DNA of 64,000 bases from Vibrio neptunius (GTDB lineage Bacteria > Pseudomonadota > Gammaproteobacteria > Enterobacterales > Vibrionaceae): the NCBI RefSeq assembly GCF_000967495.1, contig NZ_JXXU01000010.1, positions 1 to 64,000 on the forward strand, written 5' to 3'. Position numbers and translations under genes: made by a program. The notes below the pieces were generated by a model that saw only the letters and a list, made by a program, of their open reading frames with translations, made no database searches and was not told where the DNA came from. Below, one piece after another: positions 9,669 through 17,649 of the stretch (position 1 is its first letter; each line of letters starts with the position of its first letter).

Positions 9669-10079
9669 AGTAACTCCGACAGGGTAAAGAGTCCATCACT
9701 CTGGCAAGTATAGTCGAGCCAACCGCCCTTTGTGATTTCAGCCTCCGCTTGCACTCATCGATGTACGCTCTCTATTGCTCGCACAGCGAGTGACGCACCG
9801 CCATTCATGAGTTAACCTCCAACAGTGTGAGACACTCGTTCAAAATCAACAACTTGATCATTTAACCTGTATCTTTACTGGCGATTTTTAACCCATTTTT
9901 AACCCTATTTGTACTATTAACGACATGCAACCACCATTTGAACATTCGGTGCTGCTTAAATCTATATTTTGGCCAAACCTAGCGAATCACACAAATCTTG
10001 ACTATTCCCGTTATCAAATTCATTGGTGTCCAGATTGCCAACGTTCAGGTTTGTGTCCTCAAATAACAAGAGAGATAGT
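9669..10079 (+). promoter_or_regulatory. Upstream region of the cytolysin gene
   Basis: About 410 bases between divergent genes. It holds a small hairpin (CTCGC/GCGAG near 9788-9800), an AT-rich stretch with a tandem TTTTTAACCC repeat near 9885-9905, and a possible -35 TTGAAC followed 19 bases later by TATATT. A ribosome-binding site AGAGATAGT lies just before ATG 10080. No operator could be assigned with confidence; AT-rich upstream DNA of this kind is a common H-NS target in vibrios. Confidence 0.4.
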
Positions 10080-11930
10080 ATGAAAAGACAATTCAACCTG
10101 CTTCTAATAGCTTTATCAGGCGTTTTGAGTACCAACATTTGGGCATCAGAATTTGACGAGCCTGCTGGAGCAGCCATTAATATTCTCAGTGCCTTACAAG
10201 ATTCAAGTGCGGTGAATTACATCAATGCTGAAAATCTCGTCAACGGAAACAGCACACCACCGACATTATCCCAAGTAAAAACTCAGGTTTTAACGGAGAA
10301 CAAACGCTATTTGATCGACTTTAGCAACATAGAACAAGAATCTGACAAAAAAATAGCTCAAGATAAGCTCCGTAGAAGCTTAGGGTTATTGACTCTCGGA
10401 GATATGCTAATCATTAGTGAACACAAAGATAAACTCCTGTTTAGTCAGTTGGACGGATCTGATGACACCAACCTTAAACGTCTTGAATACAAACCAAAAC
10501 CACGCCGAGTAAAGAAAAGCATCTCCCCTCTTGCAGAGGTAGACAACAGCATACCTAGGGTCGCTTTTTACATCGAGGCGACACGCGCCATCAGTGATGC
10601 AGCATGTAACCCTACATGGAATACTTACCAAGGCCCCGTAAAAAGTACAGGCATGTGTGACAATGCCCATATTTCTCTGATTTATCAGGTGACACTGCAG
10701 CGTTCATTACCATTTGGAACCCAAGGAAGCGCAACACCTGATGCCAAAATAGTGAGAATTGCAATTGACGATTCAACGACCGGTGCGGGTATTCAACTGA
10801 ACCGAAACTTCGGCAACATTCTACTTCATACACGCGGTATACCTTGGCCTGAGGGCGGTGACGAACATGAGATGGTGACCACAGCTCTCGCGCAAAGTTA
10901 TGATTTCAATTTCAATGCTTCAAATGAAAAAGCTCGTATCCTGCGCACTGTGCCTAAAAGCAATTTAAATAAGAATTACACAAACCGTGAGATTTCGACC
11001 TTTTCATTTGGTGTGGTAGCGGGAGGTGACGCAAGTAGTGACGGTGCAAAAGGCAAACTCGAAGCTTCAGCGAACTGGACAGAATCAAAATGGTTATCCT
11101 TTGAAACCAATGACTATCGAGTCGATCGTCATTCAAATGGCCCTCAGCATGTGGGTTTCGAGTGGGCAAGGGAGCAATACCCAACCGCGGAGTCAGTGAT
11201 GGTAACCACGATTCATGGCTATACTGCGGGAATCACACTACCTGTAGATGAAAGTCGTATCAACAAAATGGGACACGCAAGCTTCCTACCAAAAATGGAA
11301 GTCATTTACTCTGCAGACCCTGATGCGACGGGAAACACCAAATTTGATATTGACTCCACTGTCGACATCACTGGTTTTAGGTATATGACGAACGTGACGC
11401 CATTCTTTGGAGTACGAACTTACTACGCTAAAGACGACGATCACCAAATCAATAGCGTCAACAAGAACATTAATTTTGTGGTTGATTGGGACCACCCCGT
11501 GTTCACTGGCGGCAGGCCAGTTAATCTACAACTGGGCGGCTTCAAGAACCAATGTCTGGCTATCGATACGCAACAGCAGATCTCGGCTAAAGAGTGTGAT
11601 GAATACGATAACCAACAAGCTTTCATCTACAATCGAGATGGTCAGTATATTAGCGCATACAATACAGAATATTGCTTAGACAGTGCTGACCTAAACCGAG
11701 CTCAGCCGTGCAACTTTAGCCTCACACAAAAGTGGAGTTGGGAAGAAGAAGCTAAGCAAGATAGTTTAAAGAGTGCCCACCTCGACCATTATCTGACACA
11801 CGATAAGCAGACTGGTGAACTCAGCATGACTGTCGATGCAGAATCAAAGTCTAGCCTCAGCACAAAGATGTACACACGATATGTCAATGTTTTTGATCCT
11901 TCTACGGTAGAAACCAACTCGTATAAGTAA
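10080..11930 (+). CDS. Pore-forming cytolysin of the Vibrio cholerae cytolysin (HlyA/VCC) family
   Basis: A 616-residue secreted beta-pore-forming toxin precursor. Residues 1-23 are a signal peptide. Residues about 24-145 match the VCC pro-domain (EPAGAAINILS ... INAENL ... RYLIDFS ... ISEHKDKLLFS). A basic, protease-sensitive linker (KPKPRRVKKS, 138-147) fits pro-domain removal. The cytolysin domain follows to about 470, with RVAFYIEATRAI, GFEWAREQYP and YYAKDDDHQINS. A ricin-like beta-trefoil lies from about 480 (NQCLAID ... TQKWSW). VCC is about 740 residues and ends in a beta-prism lectin domain; this protein stops after the trefoil, more like the V. vulnificus/V. tubiashii type but with the long pro-domain. 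I start it at 10080 because that gives the signal peptide. No lipase or chaperone gene is adjacent; those lie at 32596. Confidence 0.92.
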   Translation: MKRQFNLLLIALSGVLSTNIWASEFDEPAGAAINILSALQDSSAVNYINAENLVNGNSTPPTLSQVKTQVLTENKRYLIDFSNIEQESDKKIAQDKLRRSLGLLTLGDMLIISEHKDKLLFSQLDGSDDTNLKRLEYKPKPRRVKKSISPLAEVDNSIPRVAFYIEATRAISDAACNPTWNTYQGPVKSTGMCDNAHISLIYQVTLQRSLPFGTQGSATPDAKIVRIAIDDSTTGAGIQLNRNFGNILLHTRGIPWPEGGDEHEMVTTALAQSYDFNFNASNEKARILRTVPKSNLNKNYTNREISTFSFGVVAGGDASSDGAKGKLEASANWTESKWLSFETNDYRVDRHSNGPQHVGFEWAREQYPTAESVMVTTIHGYTAGITLPVDESRINKMGHASFLPKMEVIYSADPDATGNTKFDIDSTVDITGFRYMTNVTPFFGVRTYYAKDDDHQINSVNKNINFVVDWDHPVFTGGRPVNLQLGGFKNQCLAIDTQQQISAKECDEYDNQQAFIYNRDGQYISAYNTEYCLDSADLNRAQPCNFSLTQKWSWEEEAKQDSLKSAHLDHYLTHDKQTGELSMTVDAESKSSLSTKMYTRYVNVFDPSTVETNSYK

Positions 11931-11958
11931 TCAGCCACATACCTAAGTGGGTGGTTGA

Positions 11959-11993
11959 GCGGCAATAAAAGACAGTGAGGCTTTTATTGCCGC
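11959..11993. terminator. Strong hairpin between convergent genes
   Basis: A perfect 13-base inverted repeat (GCGGCAATAAAAG / CTTTTATTGCCGC) with a nine-base loop lies 28 bases after the cytolysin stop and 13 bases before the end of the next, convergent gene. No T run follows on either strand, so it may act as an mRNA-stabilising end or a rho-assisted terminator. Confidence 0.5.
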
Positions 11994-12005
11994 GTCATCA
12001 ATATC

Positions 12006-12773
12006 TCAGCCTATTTTAAATTCGGTTTTTTTGTACTGCTTAGCCAACCACTCACCGAAACCATCAAGGATACCAATGACAGAGCGCTTTGCGATCACCC
12101 GTCCGGTGAGTAAAATTCCTAACCGTTCAATTTCGACTTGTTTATCTGGGTAATAGCGTAAAAAATTCTGGCCGCACTCGATAGGATCATCAAACCAATT
12201 CTTGTCTTTGTACATCACCAAGGAATAACTCGCACGCAAAAGCTTCTTAGCAATCACTATCTGCGCTTTTGACTGTTCCTCTGGCGTTGCGGAGCGAGCA
12301 ATGCGATTACGGTAAACGGCTACCCAATCTTCCACATCCATATTCCAATGTTTGGCAATTTCCCAACTTGGCTCATAATCACCAAAGCATTCAGAGAGGT
12401 CTTCGCCATAAATGCACACCGAGCAGTGGCGTAACTGGAAGCCCCAAGAAAATATGCTCTCCAAACTGGCGACTTCTTTTACGAGCGTGTTCTTCAAGGA
12501 GACATCTTTAATAAAGGGATAAGATTTCTGAAAACGCCATTTTATCGAATTGAATAGGGTCGTTCTAACATCACTAAAGCTCTCATTGGTCACCACTAAA
12601 ACATCGAGATTTGAACGATTAGGCGTCGCTCGCTTGCGAGCAACACTACCATAAAGGTAAACACTGTGTAGATTATCGCCCAGTCCCCCTTTAAGAAAAG
12701 CGATAAGATCGTTGATGGCAGGCTGATACCTTGCTTGAAAAGGTTGATTCGGATCGATAATGGAAAGATGCAT
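12006..12773 (-). CDS. Nucleotidyltransferase-fold protein (aminoglycoside adenylyltransferase-like) with an altered active site
   Basis: A 255-residue cytoplasmic protein. The N-terminal part has the nucleotidyltransferase core (LYGSVARKRATPNRSNLDVLVV, residues 40-61): the GS motif at 42-43, then the position where the family normally has D-x-D. Here the first acidic residue is Asn55 and only Asp57 remains. The C-terminal half is helical, as in ANT-type and substrate-binding helical domains. It is not recognisable as a specific resistance enzyme, and the Asn suggests weak or different chemistry. It is monocistronic and convergent with the cytolysin. Confidence 0.65.
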   Translation of the reverse strand: MHLSIIDPNQPFQARYQPAINDLIAFLKGGLGDNLHSVYLYGSVARKRATPNRSNLDVLVVTNESFSDVRTTLFNSIKWRFQKSYPFIKDVSLKNTLVKEVASLESIFSWGFQLRHCSVCIYGEDLSECFGDYEPSWEIAKHWNMDVEDWVAVYRNRIARSATPEEQSKAQIVIAKKLLRASYSLVMYKDKNWFDDPIECGQNFLRYYPDKQVEIERLGILLTGRVIAKRSVIGILDGFGEWLAKQYKKTEFKIG

Positions 12774-12909
12774 TTAGTTGATAACAATAATTTTTAGATC
12801 TTCGATTTCTTAATGTTCGCCCACTCGCCTGCATGAATCAAGATATTCCTTCCCTTAAACACTATGTATATAATACGACGATTCCATTCCATATTAAGGA
12901 AACATTTTT

Positions 12910-13476
12910 ATGCCAAGGGCAAGTGAACTTAAAAAAGGTTTTGCTATCGAATCTAGCGGTAAAACACTCTTGATCAAAGATATCGAAGTCACCACTCCGG
13001 GCGGTCGCGGCGGCGCAAAAATCTATAAACTGCGTTGTACTGATCTTGCAACAGGTGGACGCGTTGATGAGCGCTTTAAATCCGACGACGTAGTTGAAAC
13101 GGTGGATATGTTTAAACGTGCTGTCGCTTTCTCCTACGTTGATGGTGACGAATACATCTTCATGGATAACGAAGATTACACTCAGTACACCTTCAAAAAA
13201 GAAGAAATTGAAGATGAGCTCCAGTTTGTCACTGAAGAAATTCAAGGTTTACACGTCATTGTCGTTGATGGCAATGCAGTAGGACTGGAACTTCCAGCCT
13301 CTGTTGAGCTTGTCATCGAAGAAACTGATCCATCAATTAAAGGCGCTTCAGCTTCAGCGCGCACGAAACCCGCACGTTTCGCGACAGGTCTGACCGTTCA
13401 AGTTCCTGAGTACATAGCAACGGGCGACCGTATTGTGATCAATACTACTGAACGTAAATACATGAGCCGAGCGTAA
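12910..13476 (+). CDS. yeiP: Elongation factor P-like protein (YeiP/EfpL)
   Basis: A 188-residue, three-domain protein of the EF-P/eIF5A family, closely like E. coli YeiP: YKLRCTD, ERFKSDD, FSYVDGDEYIFMDNEDYTQY and a C-terminal KGASASARTKPA ... GLTVQVPEY. EF-P paralogues of this type bind stalled ribosomes and relieve stalling. The tip loop reads GGRGGAK, with arginine where canonical EF-P has the modified lysine, the hallmark that separates this branch. AAGGA precedes ATG 12910 at a normal distance. The next gene follows after two bases, so the pair is an operon. Confidence 0.95.
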   Translation: MPRASELKKGFAIESSGKTLLIKDIEVTTPGGRGGAKIYKLRCTDLATGGRVDERFKSDDVVETVDMFKRAVAFSYVDGDEYIFMDNEDYTQYTFKKEEIEDELQFVTEEIQGLHVIVVDGNAVGLELPASVELVIEETDPSIKGASASARTKPARFATGLTVQVPEYIATGDRIVINTTERKYMSRA

Positions 13477-13478
13477 CT

Positions 13479-13799
13479 ATGTCCGAACTGATCTCCTACG
13501 ATGACACCATTGAAACGGCTTATGACATCTTTCTAGAAATGGCTCCGGATAATCTGGAAGCAGCAGACGTTATTATTTTCACTGCACAATTTGATGATCG
13601 TGGCGCTGCCGAACTCGTTGAAACTGGCGATGACTGGTCTGGTCATGTTGGCTTTGAAGTTGATAAGGAAACGTACGCGGAAGTCCGCATAGGCTTAGTC
13701 AATGAAGTGAATGACGTCTTAGATGAAGTCTTCGCTCGTTTACTGGTGAGCCGAGATCCGGACCATAAGTTCTGCCACGTGCTGTGGAAGCGAGACTAA
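13479..13799 (+). CDS. yciU: Acidic dsDNA-mimic protein of the YciU/HI1450 (DUF440) family
   Basis: A 106-residue, strongly acidic protein matching YciU and Haemophilus HI1450 (AYDIFLEMAPDNLEAADVIIF, HVGFEVD, AEVRIGLVNE, VFARLLVSRDPDHKFCHVLW). HI1450 was proposed to mimic double-stranded DNA and to bind the histone-like protein HU. The ATG is two bases after the efpL stop, so translation is coupled. The convergent neighbour encodes IHF alpha, a relative of HU; the closeness is suggestive but may be chance. Confidence 0.92.
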   Translation: MSELISYDDTIETAYDIFLEMAPDNLEAADVIIFTAQFDDRGAAELVETGDDWSGHVGFEVDKETYAEVRIGLVNEVNDVLDEVFARLLVSRDPDHKFCHVLWKRD

Positions 13800-13806
13800 A
13801 TGCTAT

Positions 13807-13838
13807 AAAATACCCAAGCTTTCAACATGGGTATTTTT
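13807..13838 (+). terminator. Rho-independent terminator after yciU
   Basis: AAAATACCCA pairs with TGGGTATTTT around an eleven-base loop and ends in T residues, eight bases beyond the yciU stop. Confidence 0.8.
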
Positions 13839-13846
13839 AGAAATAA

Positions 13847-13881
13847 CTAGAAGACGAACTATCGACTAATTCGTCTTCTAG
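13847..13881 (-). terminator. Hairpin at the 3' end of ihfA
   Basis: A perfect 12-base stem (CTAGAAGACGAA / TTCGTCTTCTAG) with an eleven-base loop lies 36 bases past the ihfA stop on the minus strand and is followed there by TTATTTCT. It is a likely terminator for ihfA, adjacent to the yciU terminator. Confidence 0.6.
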
Positions 13882-13917
13882 AATTCTATCGGTTTCAACT
13901 GACAAACGGTGTGCTTG

Positions 13918-14214
13918 TTAGTCTTCTACCTTGGCATTTTCTACACGGGCTTTTAGTTTTTGCCCCGGGCGGAAGGTGACAACGCGACGAGCGCTGATTG
14001 GAATGTCTTCACCCGTCTTTGGGTTTCGACCTGGACGTTCGTTTTTTTCTCGAAGATCAAAGTTACCAAATCCAGACAGTTTTACCTGTTCGCCACTCTC
14101 TAGTGCCTTACGAATTTCTTCGAAAAACGCCTCAACCGTTTCCTTGGCATCCCGTTTACTGTATCCGAGCTTCTCAAACAGGTTTTCAGCCAAATCGGCC
14201 TTTGTGAGCGCCAT
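13918..14214 (-). CDS. ihfA: Integration host factor subunit alpha
   Basis: A 98-residue DNA-bending protein nearly identical in pattern to E. coli Ihf[44 protein letters not shown], the DNA-inserting beta-arm [14 protein letters not shown], and [17 protein letters not shown]. It pairs with IhfB and supports sigma54 promoters, replication and recombination. In enterobacteria it follows pheT; here about 690 bases of non-coding DNA lie upstream, so it has its own promoter. Two other loci in this window, psp and the region after 17404, have sigma54-type promoters that could need IHF. Confidence 0.98.
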   Translation of the reverse strand: MALTKADLAENLFEKLGYSKRDAKETVEAFFEEIRKALESGEQVKLSGFGNFDLREKNERPGRNPKTGEDIPISARRVVTFRPGQKLKARVENAKVED

Positions 14215-14902
14215 AAAACTTTCCTCAAAGCTGTGTTAAACAATGCTGCCGAATTGACAGCGCCAAAGCATTTTGCCCAGCCAATCAACAACATATCGGC
14301 TTTACTTGGGAAAGTGTATGCCAACCTTCTGATTTTCGCCAACTTTTTTGTTGATTGAACGCACTTTAATCTTAAAAAACAAACAGATAAATCAATCCTC
14401 TCATCCTTAAAACGACACAAGAGGGTTATTAAGTTTTTGTTTTTTATGAAAAATCACCCCTAAAATCAAATTAGTCAGTATTAGGCACTGAAATAGTTGG
14501 CAAAAAAATTTCATTTTGACGTGAAGGTCAATTTCTATCGTCGCCTAAGTCCAGATGATCTGCTTTTAAATTCACCGCAATACCAAATGTCGTACTAAAA
14601 ACATGCAACCTGACTTAGCTACAATCGCTCAGAATCCACTCCGTAAATCGTCTGGTTAGAAAACTTTAATATAAATAATGAGACAGAGCTCAGACACAAA
14701 TAAAAAACAGGTTGCATAATTTTTTTTGTCATGTACACAAGACTTCCAAGCGTTGAACCACTACACATATCGTCCGAGGGTAGCTTAAACTTTGTCACCT
14801 TCTCATTGGTTAATTACTAGGCTTCCAATGAACATTGACGATAACTACAAATAAAATTCGGGCCAACGTTCGTAACGTCAAAACTGGTGAAAGCAGAACA
14901 TC
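14215..14902. other. Long non-coding region between ihfA and the luxN-like gene
   Basis: About 690 bases, AT-rich, with no open frame that looks coding. It holds the divergent promoters of ihfA and the LuxN-like gene. An inverted repeat TTGAC-N6-GTCAA lies at 14516-14531. In V. harveyi the autoinducer synthase gene luxM sits directly upstream of luxN; I see no intact luxM here and cannot exclude an eroded remnant. An AAAGCAG stretch precedes ATG 14903 as a weak ribosome-binding site. Confidence 0.6.
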
Positions 14903-17404
14903 ATGTTCAGTTATTTATTGAGTCAACTTATGTATACCAAGGCGGTGGTTTTAATTTTAACCGCCCTATTGGTACTGATTTGGGCTGTGTACTTTTGTAC
15001 AGTACTTGCCAAACGTCATGGAGCACTGAGTTTGTGGCAGTATAGCTACTATATTTGCTACTCAATTGGCGTCTCCATATGGATTCTTAGCAATAGCTAT
15101 TTTCATACCGGCTTACTTGTGCATTTTAGTGATGAAGTGGCAATAAACATGGCTATTATTGCCAACTTAGCGACCTCGCTTGCCTTTGCTTGCGCATGTT
15201 GCTTTATCGCCAAGCTACACAAACACTACACAGGCCGATCTGCGCCGAAGTGGCAAGGGGTATTGGTTGCGTTTATTTCTATATTTGGTGTTGTGGTCAA
15301 TCTGATCCCTGGGTGGACAGTTAGCGGTATAGAGATATTAGGTCCGAGTGAGTTTCAATTAGAGTTTGGCCCTTTTACCAAATACTTCTTTCTTGGTTTT
15401 ACCACCATCATTTTTCTGACGCTTGTTAATTTGCTGTCCCTAAAAAATTGCACAAGTCAAATCAGACGGAATCGTATCAACTACATGATATTAGGCATCG
15501 CTATTTTCATGTGTTCCACAGCTATCATTCAAGTTGGTGTCACTTTTTTCTTCGATGATTTCTCATTGACTTGGTTACCACCAACGCTCTCAATCAGCGA
15601 AATGCTTTTGATGGGTTATGCACTGCTGACTTCGAGGTTTTATAGTCCCAAATATATATGTTTTGTTGCTCTTAGTATCGGAATAACTGCCGTCATCTAT
15701 GCGTGCGCAATATTGCTGCCCTTCTCCGGTGACAGTGCAGAACTCTTCGAGCTCCTATTTGTTGTTTTGATTGTTGGTATGACATGGCAAACACTTTATA
15801 AATGGGTTAGGAAGGGCGTTAGTCAAGTCTTGTACGGGGATGTGATGTGCCCCGTCGACAAGATTTCTCAACTAGAAGTAGACTTTAGGAGTTCACCTTC
15901 TATAGCCATGGAACAACTAGCGATTTATCTCGGAGTTCCCAAAGATCAACTTCGCTTGCTTGATGATTCTCATGGTGCAGATCTCTACCGCTCGTATTTT
16001 GCAAACAACAGTAGTTCTCTCGTTATCGAAGAAGTTGAAGAGGCTTTACTTCTATCATGTGATCAAACACTTAGGGCTATCCATCATAGAATGAATGAAA
16101 CTAACTCTGCCCTTGTCTTACCGCTCTATGAACGTCAAAACAAACTATCTCATGTCCTAGTTTCAAGCTCAAAAAGTGGCGGCGTCTATTTCTCCAACGA
16201 AGAACTATCTGCGTTAGAGCGAGTGTTCAAAAAAGTTCAGGTGTACATAAACCACGAGCGGAAGGTGAAACAATCACAAGCACTCGCCAGCTCCATTGCC
16301 AATGAGATGCAAAGCCCTTTCGCACAACTGCAATTTGAATTCGAACATTTAAATCACGGTATCGAACTTAGTCGACCGCCAGAGCAGCTCGCTCAGCACT
16401 TAAGTAAGGGGAGAGACGCCATAAATAGAGGTCGTCAACTGATCGACATAATAGTTCGAGAAGTCAGTAAACCATCATTGGTTGAAGAACCTGTTGTGCC
16501 TTTATCGATAGCTTCGGCCATTAATATTGCCGTTAGTCAGTACAGCTTCCACGATAAATCGCTTCGCCAGCGCGTACAAGTGTCTGTCGAGCAGGATTTT
16601 ATAGCCAATATTAATCAAACTTTATTCAATTTCGTCTTGTTCAACTTGCTACGCAATGCCATCTATTACTTTGATTCTTATCCTGATAGCCAAGTAATCA
16701 TCCAGACAGAAAAAGGACGGTTCCAAAATCATGTCATTTTCACGGACACAGGCCCTGGGATACCTCAAATCTACTTAGCACGTATATTCGAAGATTTTTT
16801 CAGTCACAATAAAACTGGAGGGAGTGGTTTAGGGTTAGGTTACTGCAAACGAGTCATGAAGGCCTTTGGTGGAAAGATTCAATGCGACTCGAAAGTCGAT
16901 GAATATACAAGGTTCTATTTGAGTTTTCCTGTTACTTCACACACAGAGGAGGAATTCCACGCCAAAGAAGCGATTGTAAGCTCTGACGATGTCAGAACGT
17001 TGCCCACGTCTATCGCCAATTCAACAACCACTACAGAGAAACCTCTTATCCTCGTTGTAGACGACAAACAAGTTCAGCTTTCACTCGCTAAGCTTTATCT
17101 TGAGCAATTGGGTTATAACGTTCTACTGGCAAACAATGGACAAGTCGCCATTGAGGTAATTGAGAACAATCCAATTAGCCTCGTATTTATGGACATTCAA
17201 ATGCCGATAATGGATGGATTTGAAGCAGCAACTATAATCAAGCGTTCTCAGCCGTCTCTTCCCATCATTGCGCTGTCAGGCGAATCGGGAGAAAAGGAAC
17301 TGAAAAGAATTAGTGAAGTTATGGATGGGCGTTTATCCAAACCCACATCAAAGCAGGCATTGGGTCAGATGCTGGCATCAGCGTTGTCTGCTTGTGTGCA
17401 CTAG
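14903..17404 (+). CDS. luxN: LuxN-like hybrid sensor kinase lacking the phospho-accepting histidine
   Basis: An 833-residue membrane protein closely like V. harveyi LuxN, the receptor for a hydroxybutyryl-homoserine lactone. The multi-helix N-terminal part (to about 300) keeps LuxN landmarks: SNSYFHTGLL, GPSEFQLEFGPFTKYFF and DFSLTWLPPTLSISEM. A dimerisation segment follows with an H-box reading IANEMQSPFAQ. LuxN has IAHEMRNPLAQ there, so the autophosphorylated histidine (LuxN His471) is Asn467. The ATPase domain is intact (NLLRNA, DTGPGIP, GGSGLGLGYC). The C-terminal receiver has VVDDK, Asp764 in FMDIQMP, and LSKP. It should bind ATP and perhaps autoinducer but not autophosphorylate in the usual way; it could act only as a phosphatase on the LuxU/LuxO relay, or be decaying. 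No luxM gene is adjacent. Confidence 0.9.
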   Translation: MFSYLLSQLMYTKAVVLILTALLVLIWAVYFCTVLAKRHGALSLWQYSYYICYSIGVSIWILSNSYFHTGLLVHFSDEVAINMAIIANLATSLAFACACCFIAKLHKHYTGRSAPKWQGVLVAFISIFGVVVNLIPGWTVSGIEILGPSEFQLEFGPFTKYFFLGFTTIIFLTLVNLLSLKNCTSQIRRNRINYMILGIAIFMCSTAIIQVGVTFFFDDFSLTWLPPTLSISEMLLMGYALLTSRFYSPKYICFVALSIGITAVIYACAILLPFSGDSAELFELLFVVLIVGMTWQTLYKWVRKGVSQVLYGDVMCPVDKISQLEVDFRSSPSIAMEQLAIYLGVPKDQLRLLDDSHGADLYRSYFANNSSSLVIEEVEEALLLSCDQTLRAIHHRMNETNSALVLPLYERQNKLSHVLVSSSKSGGVYFSNEELSALERVFKKVQVYINHERKVKQSQALASSIANEMQSPFAQLQFEFEHLNHGIELSRPPEQLAQHLSKGRDAINRGRQLIDIIVREVSKPSLVEEPVVPLSIASAINIAVSQYSFHDKSLRQRVQVSVEQDFIANINQTLFNFVLFNLLRNAIYYFDSYPDSQVIIQTEKGRFQNHVIFTDTGPGIPQIYLARIFEDFFSHNKTGGSGLGLGYCKRVMKAFGGKIQCDSKVDEYTRFYLSFPVTSHTEEEFHAKEAIVSSDDVRTLPTSIANSTTTTEKPLILVVDDKQVQLSLAKLYLEQLGYNVLLANNGQVAIEVIENNPISLVFMDIQMPIMDGFEAATIIKRSQPSLPIIALSGESGEKELKRISEVMDGRLSKPTSKQALGQMLASALSACVH

Positions 17405-17409
17405 CACTA

Positions 17410-17440
17410 TTGCAATTTCAAAACGACTCGCAAAATGCGG
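17410..17440 (+). promoter_or_regulatory. Two partial matches to the LuxO operator, just after luxN
   Basis: TTGCAATTTCAAA (17410-17422) matches the recalled LuxO site TTGCAWWWTGCAA at 11 of 13 positions. TCGCAAAATGCGG (17428-17440) matches at 10 of 13. Their centres are 18 bases apart, and they lie about 140-170 bases upstream of the sigma54-type promoter at 17581. Such short degenerate sites occur by chance, so this is only a candidate enhancer. Confidence 0.3.
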
Positions 17441-17580
17441 GGCGCCGAGAGGTGATGCTCAAAAGCAATCTTTCTTGTATCAATTATTATTTGGCGTTTG
17501 AAATTTGACACCGAAATTGAACTCTCTAAGTGATTAATACAGCGAATGAAAGTTCATTGTGGTGTAGTCCTATTCGATTG

Positions 17581-17596
17581 TGGCACTCATTATGCT
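17581..17596 (+). promoter_or_regulatory. Candidate sigma54 promoter upstream of the small gene at 17695
   Basis: TGGCAC, then five bases, then ATGCT. The -24 GG (17582-17583) and -12 GC (17594-17595) are exactly ten bases apart. The match to TGGCACG-N4-TTGCW is 10 of 12 conserved positions. Transcription would start near 17608 and give an untranslated leader of about 87 bases containing the hairpin at 17614-17649. Confidence 0.45.
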
Positions 17597-17613
17597 TCTA
17601 CGTGATCAACGAG

Positions 17614-17649
17614 GATAAAGTGGCAATGATTTGTCTCCGTCACTTTATC
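17614..17649 (+). other. Leader hairpin before the small gene at 17695
   Basis: GATAAAGTG (17614-17622) and CACTTTATC (17641-17649) are perfectly complementary across an 18-base loop. There is no following T run, so it is not an ordinary terminator. It would fold in the 5' leader of the transcript from the sigma54-type promoter. Confidence 0.5.

Noticed and set aside
12862..13245. 127-residue open frame on the minus strand opposite efpL
   Set aside because: It lies entirely opposite the well-supported efpL gene and has no recognisable motif; it is a mirror of acidic coding sequence.
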